Of a stretch of 64,000 nucleotides of DNA, positions 57,142-64,000 are shown piece after piece. The stretch spans positions 2,480,001 to 2,544,000 of the forward strand of contig NZ_CP055153.1 of the NCBI RefSeq assembly GCF_014075995.1. Reading direction: 5' to 3'. Positions within the stretch are counted from its first letter, which is position 1. Every line of letters begins with the position of its first letter. The position numbers and the translations under genes are program-made. A model generated the notes under the pieces. It was not told the origin of the DNA and ran no database searches. It saw nothing but the letters and a program-made list of their open reading frames with translations. The stretch comes from Adhaeribacter radiodurans (GTDB lineage Bacteria; Bacteroidota; Bacteroidia; Cytophagales; Hymenobacteraceae).

Positions 57142-57252
57142 ATGATGAAATACAGCAAACAATACAATTTTTTTCCTCTTTCAACGCCTTCTCACGCGTT
57201 TGATTTTGCTGTCCATTTTCACCATTACCATCATTCCTCCCGGGGAGAATAA
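57142..57252 (+). CDS. hisL: Putative histidine leader peptide
   Basis: A 36-codon ORF between the his promoter box and hisG, with ATG at 57142 (a second ATG at 57145) and stop TAA at 57250-57252. It encodes six His residues, five of them within residues 25-31 (HFHHYHH), plus an early His at residue 18 and several Phe and Tyr. Such clustering is the signature of an amino-acid attenuator peptide, and the ORF sits just upstream of the eight-gene his operon. The peptide itself needs no function. Translation is predicted from the ORF and context, not shown. Confidence 0.78.
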   Translation: MMKYSKQYNFFPLSTPSHAFDFAVHFHHYHHSSRGE

Positions 57253-57311
57253 TAGTTTTTACGTTCGGGAAGGAGGAAACTCCTGGTTGTAAGCTGTTTC
57301 ATCAATAGCTT
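57234..57311 (+). promoter_or_regulatory. Candidate attenuator structures of the his leader
   Basis: Three pairings downstream of the His codons are seen. A: 57235-57242 (TCCTCCCG) with 57266-57274 (one bulged A). B: AGGAG (57271-57275) with CTCCT (57280-57284) and a GAAA loop, exclusive of A. C: 57291-57298 with 57304-57311 (8 bp, one G-U), followed by TT. A local CTCC/GGAG hairpin at 57237-57247 lies before TTTTT (57256-57260). Which of them terminates transcription is not clear. Confidence 0.45.
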
Positions 57312-57348
57312 TTCACTTTAATATTCAGGAAGCATATAAAAATTAAAA

Positions 57349-58200
57349 ATGATTCGATTAGCCATTCAAAAGTCGGGTAGATTAAGCGAAGATTCCCTTA
57401 ATCTCATTCGGGAATGCGGTATTTCTTTTGTTAATTCTTCTTTAAAACTTAAAACCGAAGCCACCAACTTTCCTCTTGAAATTTTATTTCTGCGCGACGA
57501 TGACATACCCGGTTACGTTGCTGATGGAGTAGCCGACATTGGAATTGTAGGGGAAAACGTTCTTGTGGAAGAAGGTAAACAAGCACTGCAAGTAAAAAAA
57601 TTAGGTTTTTCGCAATGCCGTTTGTCCATTGCGGTTCCTAAAAACGCCGAATTTGATCATATTTCTGGTTTGGAAGGTAAAAACATTGCTACCTCTTACC
57701 CAAATTTACTGCAGTCTTATTTATCCGGCGAAGGTGTGAAAGCTCATATTCATACTATTAGCGGTTCGGTTGAGATTGCGCCAAGTATTGGGTTAGCCGA
57801 TGCTATCTGCGATATTGTTTCTTCGGGGAGTACGTTAATCAGCAACGGGTTACGCGAAGTACAGACTGTTTTTCATTCCGAAGCCGTATTAATTGCACAC
57901 CAGGATTTGACCAATGAGAAACGCGCCATTTTAAATCAACTTTTATTCCGGATTGATGCGGTAAGAAAAGCCCAGAAAGCTAAGTATATTTTACTAAATG
58001 CCCCTAACGAAGCAATACCCCGTATTAAATCTTTATTGCCAGGTATGAAAGCTCCTTCTATTTTACCTTTAGCGGAAGAAGGCTGGAGTTCTGTGCATTC
58101 GGTGGTAAACGAAGATGATTTCTGGGAAATAATCGAAAAGTTACGCGAAGCTGGTGCCCAAGGTATATTAGTAGTGCCAATCGAGAAAATGATTTTGTAA
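57349..58200 (+). CDS. hisG: ATP phosphoribosyltransferase (long form)
   Basis: First enzyme of histidine synthesis, 283 aa. The N-terminal IRLAIQKSGRLSEDSLNLIRECG and the catalytic-domain segments are present. The length and the C-terminal regulatory region (about 210-283, with VNEDDFWEIIEKLREAGAQGILVVPIEKMIL) mark the long, HisZ-independent form that is feedback-inhibited by histidine. The stop overlaps the hisD start by one base (TAATG). Confidence 0.94.
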   Translation: MIRLAIQKSGRLSEDSLNLIRECGISFVNSSLKLKTEATNFPLEILFLRDDDIPGYVADGVADIGIVGENVLVEEGKQALQVKKLGFSQCRLSIAVPKNAEFDHISGLEGKNIATSYPNLLQSYLSGEGVKAHIHTISGSVEIAPSIGLADAICDIVSSGSTLISNGLREVQTVFHSEAVLIAHQDLTNEKRAILNQLLFRIDAVRKAQKAKYILLNAPNEAIPRIKSLLPGMKAPSILPLAEEGWSSVHSVVNEDDFWEIIEKLREAGAQGILVVPIEKMIL

Positions 58201-59492
58201 TGTTAAAGCAAGTATTGTATCCTGATCGGGAAAGCTGGCCAGATTTAATAAAACGCCCCGTTCAGGAATTTGAGAAAATTGAAGAACAGATAAAAGTAAT
58301 CTTCGATCAGGTACGTAATAACGGTGATAAAGCCTTAATGGAACTTACCGCCCGATTTGATAAGGTAAGTTTAACCGGCTTGTTAGTATCGCCTGAAGAA
58401 ATAGCTACTGCCGCCGAACAAATTTCCCCGGAATTACAAACAGCTATTCAGCAGGCTTATAAAAATATAACTGTTTTCCACGAGACCCAACGAGAAGCTA
58501 GTCGCCCCGTCGAAACAATGCCAGGCGTACGTTGCTGGCGTAAAAGCGTAGCTATTGAAAAAGTAGGCCTATACATACCGGGTGGTACTGCTCCTTTGTT
58601 TTCTACCTTGTTAATGTTAGGAATTCCGGCTAAACTCGCCGGCTGTCGGGAAATTGTACTGTGCACACCACCCGGGAAAGATGGTTCTGTTCATCCAGCC
58701 ATATTATTTACAGCTTCGTTATTAGGTATTTCTACTATTTGTAAGGTTGGAGGGAGTCAGGCGATAGCAGCCCTTACTTTCGGCACCGAATCAATACCAG
58801 CCGTTTCAAAAATTTTCGGACCAGGTAACCAATACGTAACAGTGGCCAAGCAGATGGCCGGAAAGTACGGAGTAGCTATTGATATGCCGGCCGGCCCCTC
58901 AGAAGTATTAGTAATAGCCGATGAAACAGCCGATCCTAGCTTTGTAGCGGCCGATTTGCTTTCGCAAGCGGAGCACGGTACCGATTCGCAGGTGGTACTT
59001 GTTACGAACTCAGAACAACTGCTTCCTTTAGTTGAACAAGCTTTAGAAGAGCAATTAAAAAATCTATCTCGTCAGAATATAGCGGCAGAAACCTTAACGA
59101 ATAGTTTAGGAATTTTGCTGAAAGATTCAGAAGAAATGCTTGCCTTTTCAAACCTCTATGCGCCCGAACACTTAATTATTATTGCTCAGGAATTGGAACA
59201 CCTGGCCACAGGGGTAACCAATGCAGGTTCGGTATTTTTAGGTGCCTATAGTCCTGAATCAGTGGGAGATTATGCTTCGGGTACTAATCATACTTTGCCT
59301 ACTAACGGCTATGCTCGGGCTTATAGTGGAGTTTCTTTAGATTCTTTTGTTAAAAAAATTACCTTTCAGCACCTTAGTCCGCAAGGCTTGCAATCTATTG
59401 GTCCAATAGTAGAAATAATGGCCGATGCCGAAGGATTGGATGCTCACCGGCAGGCAGTAAGTATTCGCTTAAAAAGTTTATCAAATGTTTAA
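58200..59492 (+). CDS. hisD: Histidinol dehydrogenase
   Basis: A 430-residue zinc enzyme that makes the last two oxidations to histidine. Seen: KVGLYIPGGTAPLFSTLLMLGIPAKLAG, FGPGNQYVTVAKQM, DMPAGPSEVLVIAD, LLSQAEHGTDSQ and ASGTNHTLPTNGYARAYSGVS. All key regions are present. It overlaps hisC by 8 nt. Confidence 0.96.
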   Translation: MLKQVLYPDRESWPDLIKRPVQEFEKIEEQIKVIFDQVRNNGDKALMELTARFDKVSLTGLLVSPEEIATAAEQISPELQTAIQQAYKNITVFHETQREASRPVETMPGVRCWRKSVAIEKVGLYIPGGTAPLFSTLLMLGIPAKLAGCREIVLCTPPGKDGSVHPAILFTASLLGISTICKVGGSQAIAALTFGTESIPAVSKIFGPGNQYVTVAKQMAGKYGVAIDMPAGPSEVLVIADETADPSFVAADLLSQAEHGTDSQVVLVTNSEQLLPLVEQALEEQLKNLSRQNIAAETLTNSLGILLKDSEEMLAFSNLYAPEHLIIIAQELEHLATGVTNAGSVFLGAYSPESVGDYASGTNHTLPTNGYARAYSGVSLDSFVKKITFQHLSPQGLQSIGPIVEIMADAEGLDAHRQAVSIRLKSLSNV

Positions 59493-60534
59493 ACTTACTA
59501 ATTTGGTTCGCCCGAATATCCGGGGTATGAAACCTTATTCTTCCGCTCGCGATGAATTTGAAGGCGAGGCTAGCATCTTTGTCGATGCAAATGAAAATAA
59601 CCTTGGTAGCATGGCGGCCAACCAGCACTACAACCGTTATCCCGATCCGCATCAGAAAGAACTTAAAGCCGCCATTGCCCAAATAAAAGGAGTGAAGCCA
59701 GAACAAATTTTTCTGGGCAACGGCTCCGATGAAGCCATTGATCTCCTAATTCGATTGGTTTGTCAACCTGGTCACGATCAAATTCTAGCTTTTAGCCCCA
59801 CATACGGCATGTACGAAGTATCTGCTAATCTGAACGATGTAGAGTTAAAGCTGGTAAGATTAGACGAGAATTTTCAACTTCAATTAAATAAGCTGCAAGG
59901 GCAAATTCATTCTGAAATTAAAATTATATTTATCTGCACTCCTAATAACCCAAGTGGCAATTTAATTAACCGGAGCAGTATCGAGTACATTTTACAATCT
60001 TTTTCGGGATTAGTAGTAATTGATGAAGCGTACATTGATTTCTCTTCCGAAGATAGCTGGCTTACGCAACTAAGTACGTATCCTAATTTGGTAGTATTGC
60101 AGACTTTTTCTAAAGCTTGGGGTATGGCCGCGTTAAGATTAGGAATGGCATTCGCTTCGGAAGAAGTAATTTCCTTTTTAAACAAGATCAAGCCACCTTA
60201 CAACATTAACGAAGCTACTCAACAAATTGCTTTAGAAGCTTTACAAAACTCCGCTCGTTTACCCGAGATGGTAAAAGAAATAAAAGAAAGTCGGGAAATA
60301 CTTGTTAAAGCCTTAAAGCATTTACCAGTAGTCAAAAAAGTTTATCCTTCGGATGCTAATTTTATTTTGGTAGAAGTAACGGATGCCAATGCTGTATATG
60401 CATACCTCTTAAATAATGGAATTGTGGTTAGAAACCGCACTACGCAACCTGGCTGCTTTAATTGTTTAAGAATATCTGTTGGTACTAAATCAGAAAACGG
60501 AAAGCTGGTTACGTGTTTGAAAAACTATATTTAG
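59485..60534 (+). CDS. hisC: Histidinol-phosphate aminotransferase
   Basis: A PLP aminotransferase of 349 aa that transaminates imidazole-acetol phosphate. Seen: FLGNGSDEAIDLLIRLVC, TPNNPSGNLI, VIDEAYIDFS and QTFSKAWGMAALRLG with Schiff-base Lys210. It overlaps hisD by 8 nt. A 91-nt gap without clear signals separates it from hisB. Confidence 0.95.
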   Translation: MFKLTNLVRPNIRGMKPYSSARDEFEGEASIFVDANENNLGSMAANQHYNRYPDPHQKELKAAIAQIKGVKPEQIFLGNGSDEAIDLLIRLVCQPGHDQILAFSPTYGMYEVSANLNDVELKLVRLDENFQLQLNKLQGQIHSEIKIIFICTPNNPSGNLINRSSIEYILQSFSGLVVIDEAYIDFSSEDSWLTQLSTYPNLVVLQTFSKAWGMAALRLGMAFASEEVISFLNKIKPPYNINEATQQIALEALQNSARLPEMVKEIKESREILVKALKHLPVVKKVYPSDANFILVEVTDANAVYAYLLNNGIVVRNRTTQPGCFNCLRISVGTKSENGKLVTCLKNYI

Positions 60535-60625
60535 GAGATTGTAGCTTTAGTTTATAGTATTGCATATAGTATATTGAATATGAGTGAATTAAATTTTTAA
60601 TAAATATTCTATTAGAAAATTTTTA

Positions 60626-61720
60626 ATGAAAAAAGTTTTATTTATTGACCGGGATGGAACCATACTGGTGGAGCCAAAAACCGACTATCAGGTAGACTCC
60701 TTCGATAAATTTTCCTTCTTACCAGGTGTAATCCGAAATTTATATAAGATTAGTTCTGAACTGGATTATGAATTTGTGATGGTTACGAACCAGGACGGAT
60801 TAGGTACTTCTTCTTATCCGGAAAATACTTTTTGGCCTTTCCAGAACAAAATGTTGGAAATTCTGGCCGGTGAAGGAATAACTTTTTCAGACATTTTAAT
60901 TGATAGAAGTTTTGAACACGAAAATTTACCTACCCGCAAGCCTGGCATTGGAATGCTGCAAAAGTATTTATCAGGAAATTACGATTTAGTAAATTCCTAT
61001 GTGATTGGCGATAGAGTTACCGATATAAAATTAGCTGATAACCTGGGATGTAAAGCTATTTATCTCAACGAAAGCTATAATGCTACAATTGCTTTTTCTA
61101 CTAACAGTTGGGATGAAATTTACAACTATCTTCGTTTGCCTGCTCGTAAAGCAAGTATCATCCGCAATACCAACGAAACCAAAATTAAAGTTAATTTAAA
61201 CTTGGATGGTACCGGAGAGATGCACATCCATACCGGATTAGGTTTTTTCGATCACATGTTAGAGCAATTGAGTAAACATTCAGGTGCAGATATGAAGATT
61301 CAGGTAGAAGGAGATTTACACATTGATGAGCATCACACCATCGAAGATACAGCTATTGCCATTGGCGAAGCTTTTGCCCAAGCCTTAGGTGATAAAAGAG
61401 GTATTAGCCGCTACGGGTATTTATTACCCATGGACGATGTATTGGCCCAGGTAGCGTTAGACTTTTCCGGTAGACCTTGGTTGGTTTGGGAAGCAGATTT
61501 TAAACGTGAAAAAGTAGGCGATATGCCAACAGAAATGTTTTTCCACTTCTTTAAATCGTTCTCGGATGCTGCTAAATGTAATTTAAATGTGAAAGCCGAA
61601 GGTGCCAACGAACACCACAAAATTGAAGCAATTTTTAAAGCAGTAGCTAAGTCTATTAAAATGGCAGTGGCGCGTGACGTAAACAAAATGGAGATTCCCA
61701 GTACCAAAGGTATTTTATAA
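60626..61720 (+). CDS. hisB: Bifunctional histidinol-phosphatase / imidazoleglycerol-phosphate dehydratase
   Basis: A 364-residue fusion. Residues 1-165 are a HAD phosphatase ([10 protein letters not shown] with Asp8 and Asp10, [22 protein letters not shown]) and residues 175-364 are the dehydratase ([51 protein letters not shown]). The order phosphatase-dehydratase matches the E. coli-type HisB. Both active sites look intact. The stop overlaps hisH by one base. Confidence 0.95.
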   Translation: MKKVLFIDRDGTILVEPKTDYQVDSFDKFSFLPGVIRNLYKISSELDYEFVMVTNQDGLGTSSYPENTFWPFQNKMLEILAGEGITFSDILIDRSFEHENLPTRKPGIGMLQKYLSGNYDLVNSYVIGDRVTDIKLADNLGCKAIYLNESYNATIAFSTNSWDEIYNYLRLPARKASIIRNTNETKIKVNLNLDGTGEMHIHTGLGFFDHMLEQLSKHSGADMKIQVEGDLHIDEHHTIEDTAIAIGEAFAQALGDKRGISRYGYLLPMDDVLAQVALDFSGRPWLVWEADFKREKVGDMPTEMFFHFFKSFSDAAKCNLNVKAEGANEHHKIEAIFKAVAKSIKMAVARDVNKMEIPSTKGIL

Positions 61721-62301
61721 TGAGTATTGTTATTATTGATTACAAAGGAGGTAATGTACAATCAGTAAAGTTTGCGCTGGAAAGATTAGGAGCAGAAGCC
61801 ACTTTGAGCGCTGATCCGGAAGTGATCAGAAGCGCCGATAAAATTATATTTCCGGGCGAAGGGGAGGCTAGTTCTGCTATGGAGGAGCTAAGAGCCCGCG
61901 GTTTAGATAAAGTAATTCCTGAATTAACGCAACCCTTTCTAGGCATTTGTTTAGGTATCCAGCTTTTATGCCGGCACTCCCAAGAAAATGACACGCAAAT
62001 GCTTGATATTATTCCAGTTGATGTGGTTCGGTTTAATCATAGCTTAAAGGTTCCACATATGGGTTGGAATAACTTATTTGATTTAAAAGGCGATTTGTTT
62101 AATGGCGTAAATGAGCAGGATTACGTTTATTTTGTACATAGCTATTATTTACCCGTTTGTGAATACACCATTGCCACAGGAGCTTACCCAGAACCTTTTA
62201 GTGCGGCTGTACAATACAAAAATTTTTACGCCATGCAGTTCCATACCGAAAAAAGTGGCCCTACCGGTACACGAATTATAGAGAACTTCCTCGCTTTATG
62301 A
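61720..62301 (+). CDS. hisH: Imidazole glycerol phosphate synthase, glutaminase subunit
   Basis: A class I glutaminase of 193 aa that feeds ammonia to HisF. The catalytic triad is visible: Cys77 in GICLGIQLLC, and His175 and Glu177 in QFHTEKSG. It overlaps hisA by 4 nt. Confidence 0.95.
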   Translation: MSIVIIDYKGGNVQSVKFALERLGAEATLSADPEVIRSADKIIFPGEGEASSAMEELRARGLDKVIPELTQPFLGICLGIQLLCRHSQENDTQMLDIIPVDVVRFNHSLKVPHMGWNNLFDLKGDLFNGVNEQDYVYFVHSYYLPVCEYTIATGAYPEPFSAAVQYKNFYAMQFHTEKSGPTGTRIIENFLAL

Positions 62302-63020
62302 TGCAGATTATTCCCGCGATTGATATTATTGGTGGCCAGTGCGTCCGCCTAACTGAAGGTGATTTTACCCAGCAAAAAACGTATGCCAGCAATCCGGTAG
62401 AAGTTGCTAAACAATTTGTTGATGCCGGTTTACAACGCTTGCATTTAGTAGATTTAGACGGAGCCCGGGCACGTAAACCTCTAAATTTAGCTGTATTAGA
62501 AGCCATTGCTACTCAAACAAATTTAATTATTGATTTTGGCGGCGGTATTCAGTCAGAAGAATCTATTCAGCAAGCGTTTAATGCCGGAGCACAGCAAATT
62601 ACTGCTGGTAGTATTGCCGTACGCGAGGTAAGCTTAGTGCAGCATTGGTTAGAAAAATTCGGGGCTAATAAAATAATTATTGGAGCCGATTTTCGTGATA
62701 ACTTTATTTCTATAAATGCCTGGGCTGAGCAATCTACGGTTTCGCTTACTAATTTTATTCAACAGTATTTAGAATACGGGGCTCAGACCTTTATTTGTAC
62801 CGATGTCAGTAAAGACGGTAAATTGCAGGGACCGGCTACTCAAACTTACACCGAGCTGGTTCAAAGTTTTCCGAAAGCTGGGTTTATTGCTAGCGGTGGT
62901 GTAACAACCATTAACGATTTAGAAGAATTAAAAGCTATCGGAATGGAAGGCGTAATTATTGGAAAAGCCATTTACGAAGGAACCATTACCCTGGCAGATT
63001 TAAATAAATTTGTATGTTAA
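62298..63020 (+). CDS. hisA: ProFAR isomerase (HisA)
   Basis: A (beta-alpha)8-barrel isomerase of 240 aa. Seen: [20 protein letters not shown] (catalytic Asp near residue 9), [28 protein letters not shown] and [15 protein letters not shown]. An ATG 3 nt downstream (62301) is an equally good start. It overlaps hisF by 7 nt. Confidence 0.94.
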   Translation: MMQIIPAIDIIGGQCVRLTEGDFTQQKTYASNPVEVAKQFVDAGLQRLHLVDLDGARARKPLNLAVLEAIATQTNLIIDFGGGIQSEESIQQAFNAGAQQITAGSIAVREVSLVQHWLEKFGANKIIIGADFRDNFISINAWAEQSTVSLTNFIQQYLEYGAQTFICTDVSKDGKLQGPATQTYTELVQSFPKAGFIASGGVTTINDLEELKAIGMEGVIIGKAIYEGTITLADLNKFVC

Positions 63021-63775
63021 CAAAACGTATTATTCCTTGTCTGGATATAAAAAACGGACGAACCGTGAAAGGGGTAATGTTCGAAAACATCCGGGATGCA
63101 GGTGATCCGGTGGCTTTGGCCGCCGAGTACGCCCGGCAAGGAGCGGATGAACTGGTGTTTTTAGATATTACCGCCACTAACGAAGAGCGTAAAACCTTTG
63201 CTCAACTCGTCCGGGAAATTGCGCGCCATATTGATATTCCGTTTACGGTAGGAGGCGGTATTGGTGCTATCCGCGACGTGGAAGTACTTCTGCACGAAGG
63301 AGCCGATAAAGTATCTATTAACTCTGCCGCTATAAAAGAACCGCAACTGGTATACGATCTGGCTAAACGTTTCGGTAGCCAATGTATAACGGTTGCCATT
63401 GATACCAAATTAACTGCTACGGGTTGGAAAGTATTTAGCCGCGCCGGAACCTTGGAAACGGAACATGCTACATTAGATTGGGCAAAACAAATTACGGATT
63501 TAGGTGCCGGCGAAATTTTGCTCACCTCTATGAGCCACGATGGTACCAAAAACGGATTTGCTTTGGATATTACCGGTGCTGTTTCACAGGGAGTTTCTAT
63601 TCCGGTTATTGCTTCGGGAGGAGCCGGCCAAATGGAACACTTTGCGGATGTATTTAATAAAGCACAGGCAGATGCTGCTTTGGCTGCCAGTATTTTTCAC
63701 TTCGGCGAGATTCCCATTCCTGCCCTTAAAAAATATTTAGTTAACCAGGATTTACCTATTCGTTTATGTTATTAG
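63014..63775 (+). CDS. hisF: Imidazole glycerol phosphate synthase, cyclase subunit
   Basis: A (beta-alpha)8-barrel of 253 aa that pairs with HisH. Seen: [19 protein letters not shown] (catalytic Asp11), [40 protein letters not shown] (second Asp) and VIASGGAG. It overlaps hisI by 10 nt. Confidence 0.96.
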   Translation: MLTKRIIPCLDIKNGRTVKGVMFENIRDAGDPVALAAEYARQGADELVFLDITATNEERKTFAQLVREIARHIDIPFTVGGGIGAIRDVEVLLHEGADKVSINSAAIKEPQLVYDLAKRFGSQCITVAIDTKLTATGWKVFSRAGTLETEHATLDWAKQITDLGAGEILLTSMSHDGTKNGFALDITGAVSQGVSIPVIASGGAGQMEHFADVFNKAQADAALAASIFHFGEIPIPALKKYLVNQDLPIRLCY

Positions 63776-64000
63776 ATTTTGCAAAAGCTGGTGGCTTGTT
63801 ACCCGTAGTTATTCAAGACAATTCTTCTCAGGAAGTACTTATGGTTGGGTTTATGAACCAAGAGGCATACGAAAAAACCCAGCAAGAAAAAGTAGTTACT
63901 TTTTATTCCAGAACCAAAAATCGCCTTTGGACCAAAGGAGAAACCAGCGGTAATTTCCTGCACGTAGTTAGTATTCAGGTAGATTGCGATCAAGATACAT
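63766..64000 (+). CDS. hisI: Phosphoribosyl-AMP cyclohydrolase, partial
   Basis: The start at 63766 ([18 protein letters not shown]) opens a frame cut by the window end after 78 codons. The PR-AMP cyclohydrolase signatures [32 protein letters not shown] and VDCDQDT are present. Whether the full gene is the HisIE fusion cannot be seen. It overlaps hisF by 10 nt and completes the order G-D-C-B-H-A-F-I. Confidence 0.92.
   Translation, partial: MLLDFAKAGGLLPVVIQDNSSQEVLMVGFMNQEAYEKTQQEKVVTFYSRTKNRLWTKGETSGNFLHVVSIQVDCDQDT

Noticed and set aside
60535-60625. Internal his promoter or terminator between hisC and hisB
   Set aside because: The 91-nt gap is AT-rich but has no TAnnTTTG box and no stable hairpin.

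Overview
The window reads as a chromosomal, mostly housekeeping segment of a Bacteroidota bacterium, most likely Cytophagales and possibly close to Hymenobacteraceae (Adhaeribacter/Pontibacter-like); the genus is inference. Evidence: a short primary sigma factor without region 1.1; several promoters of the Bacteroidota type (TTG, 16-21 nt, TAnnTTTG); almost no Shine-Dalgarno sequences; a subtilase with a type IX secretion C-terminal domain; DUF5686, DUF2911, HU/SPOR and START-like families typical of the phylum; a serine-palmitoyltransferase-like enzyme (sphingolipids); and the bacillithiol deacetylase BshB1. I see no insertion sequence, prophage, CRISPR array or obviously foreign island.

Layout. 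1-9.3 kb: mostly minus-strand single genes (Lon N-domain protein, APP1-type phosphatase, M48 lipoprotein, DnaQ/UvrC-like nuclease, DUF2383, AI-2E transporter) plus mtgA and a type IB topoisomerase on the plus strand. 9.6-15 kb: parE-parC with a TPR gene. 15.2-22.5 kb: DUF5686 outer-membrane protein, then TPR lipoprotein-thrS-infC-rpmI-rplT. 22.6-29.6 kb: tRNA-Met with its own promoter and terminator, START-like/LptFG, rpsO, pnp, rpoD, trxB. 29.9-37.8 kb: M23 peptidase-bshB1, accC, SPT, histone H1-like, tyrS and holA. 38-48.2 kb: a tight run TPR / beta-barrel / HU-SPOR / ExbB / ExbD / TonB / folC / trmB, which looks like a proton-motive-force-driven envelope machine. 48.3-56.9 kb: degenerate TrpF-like protein, mnmA-lipoprotein-S8 peptidase, rpe-TonB-dependent receptor, DUF2911. 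57.1-64 kb: histidine operon hisGDCBHAFI, cut by the window end.

Most notable signals. (1) A 36-codon leader ORF before hisG with five His codons among seven (HFHHYHH), followed by alternative RNA hairpins: a candidate histidine attenuator. (2) infC has no ATG/GTG/TTG that keeps its N-terminal domain and appears to start at ATA or ACG. (3) Four genes (mtgA, holA, rpe, DUF2911) have a TAnnTTTG box exactly 4 nt before the ATG, which predicts leaderless mRNAs. (4) Several convergent gene pairs are separated by imperfect low-complexity inverted repeats. (5) The TrpF-like protein lacks both catalytic residues of the enzyme.
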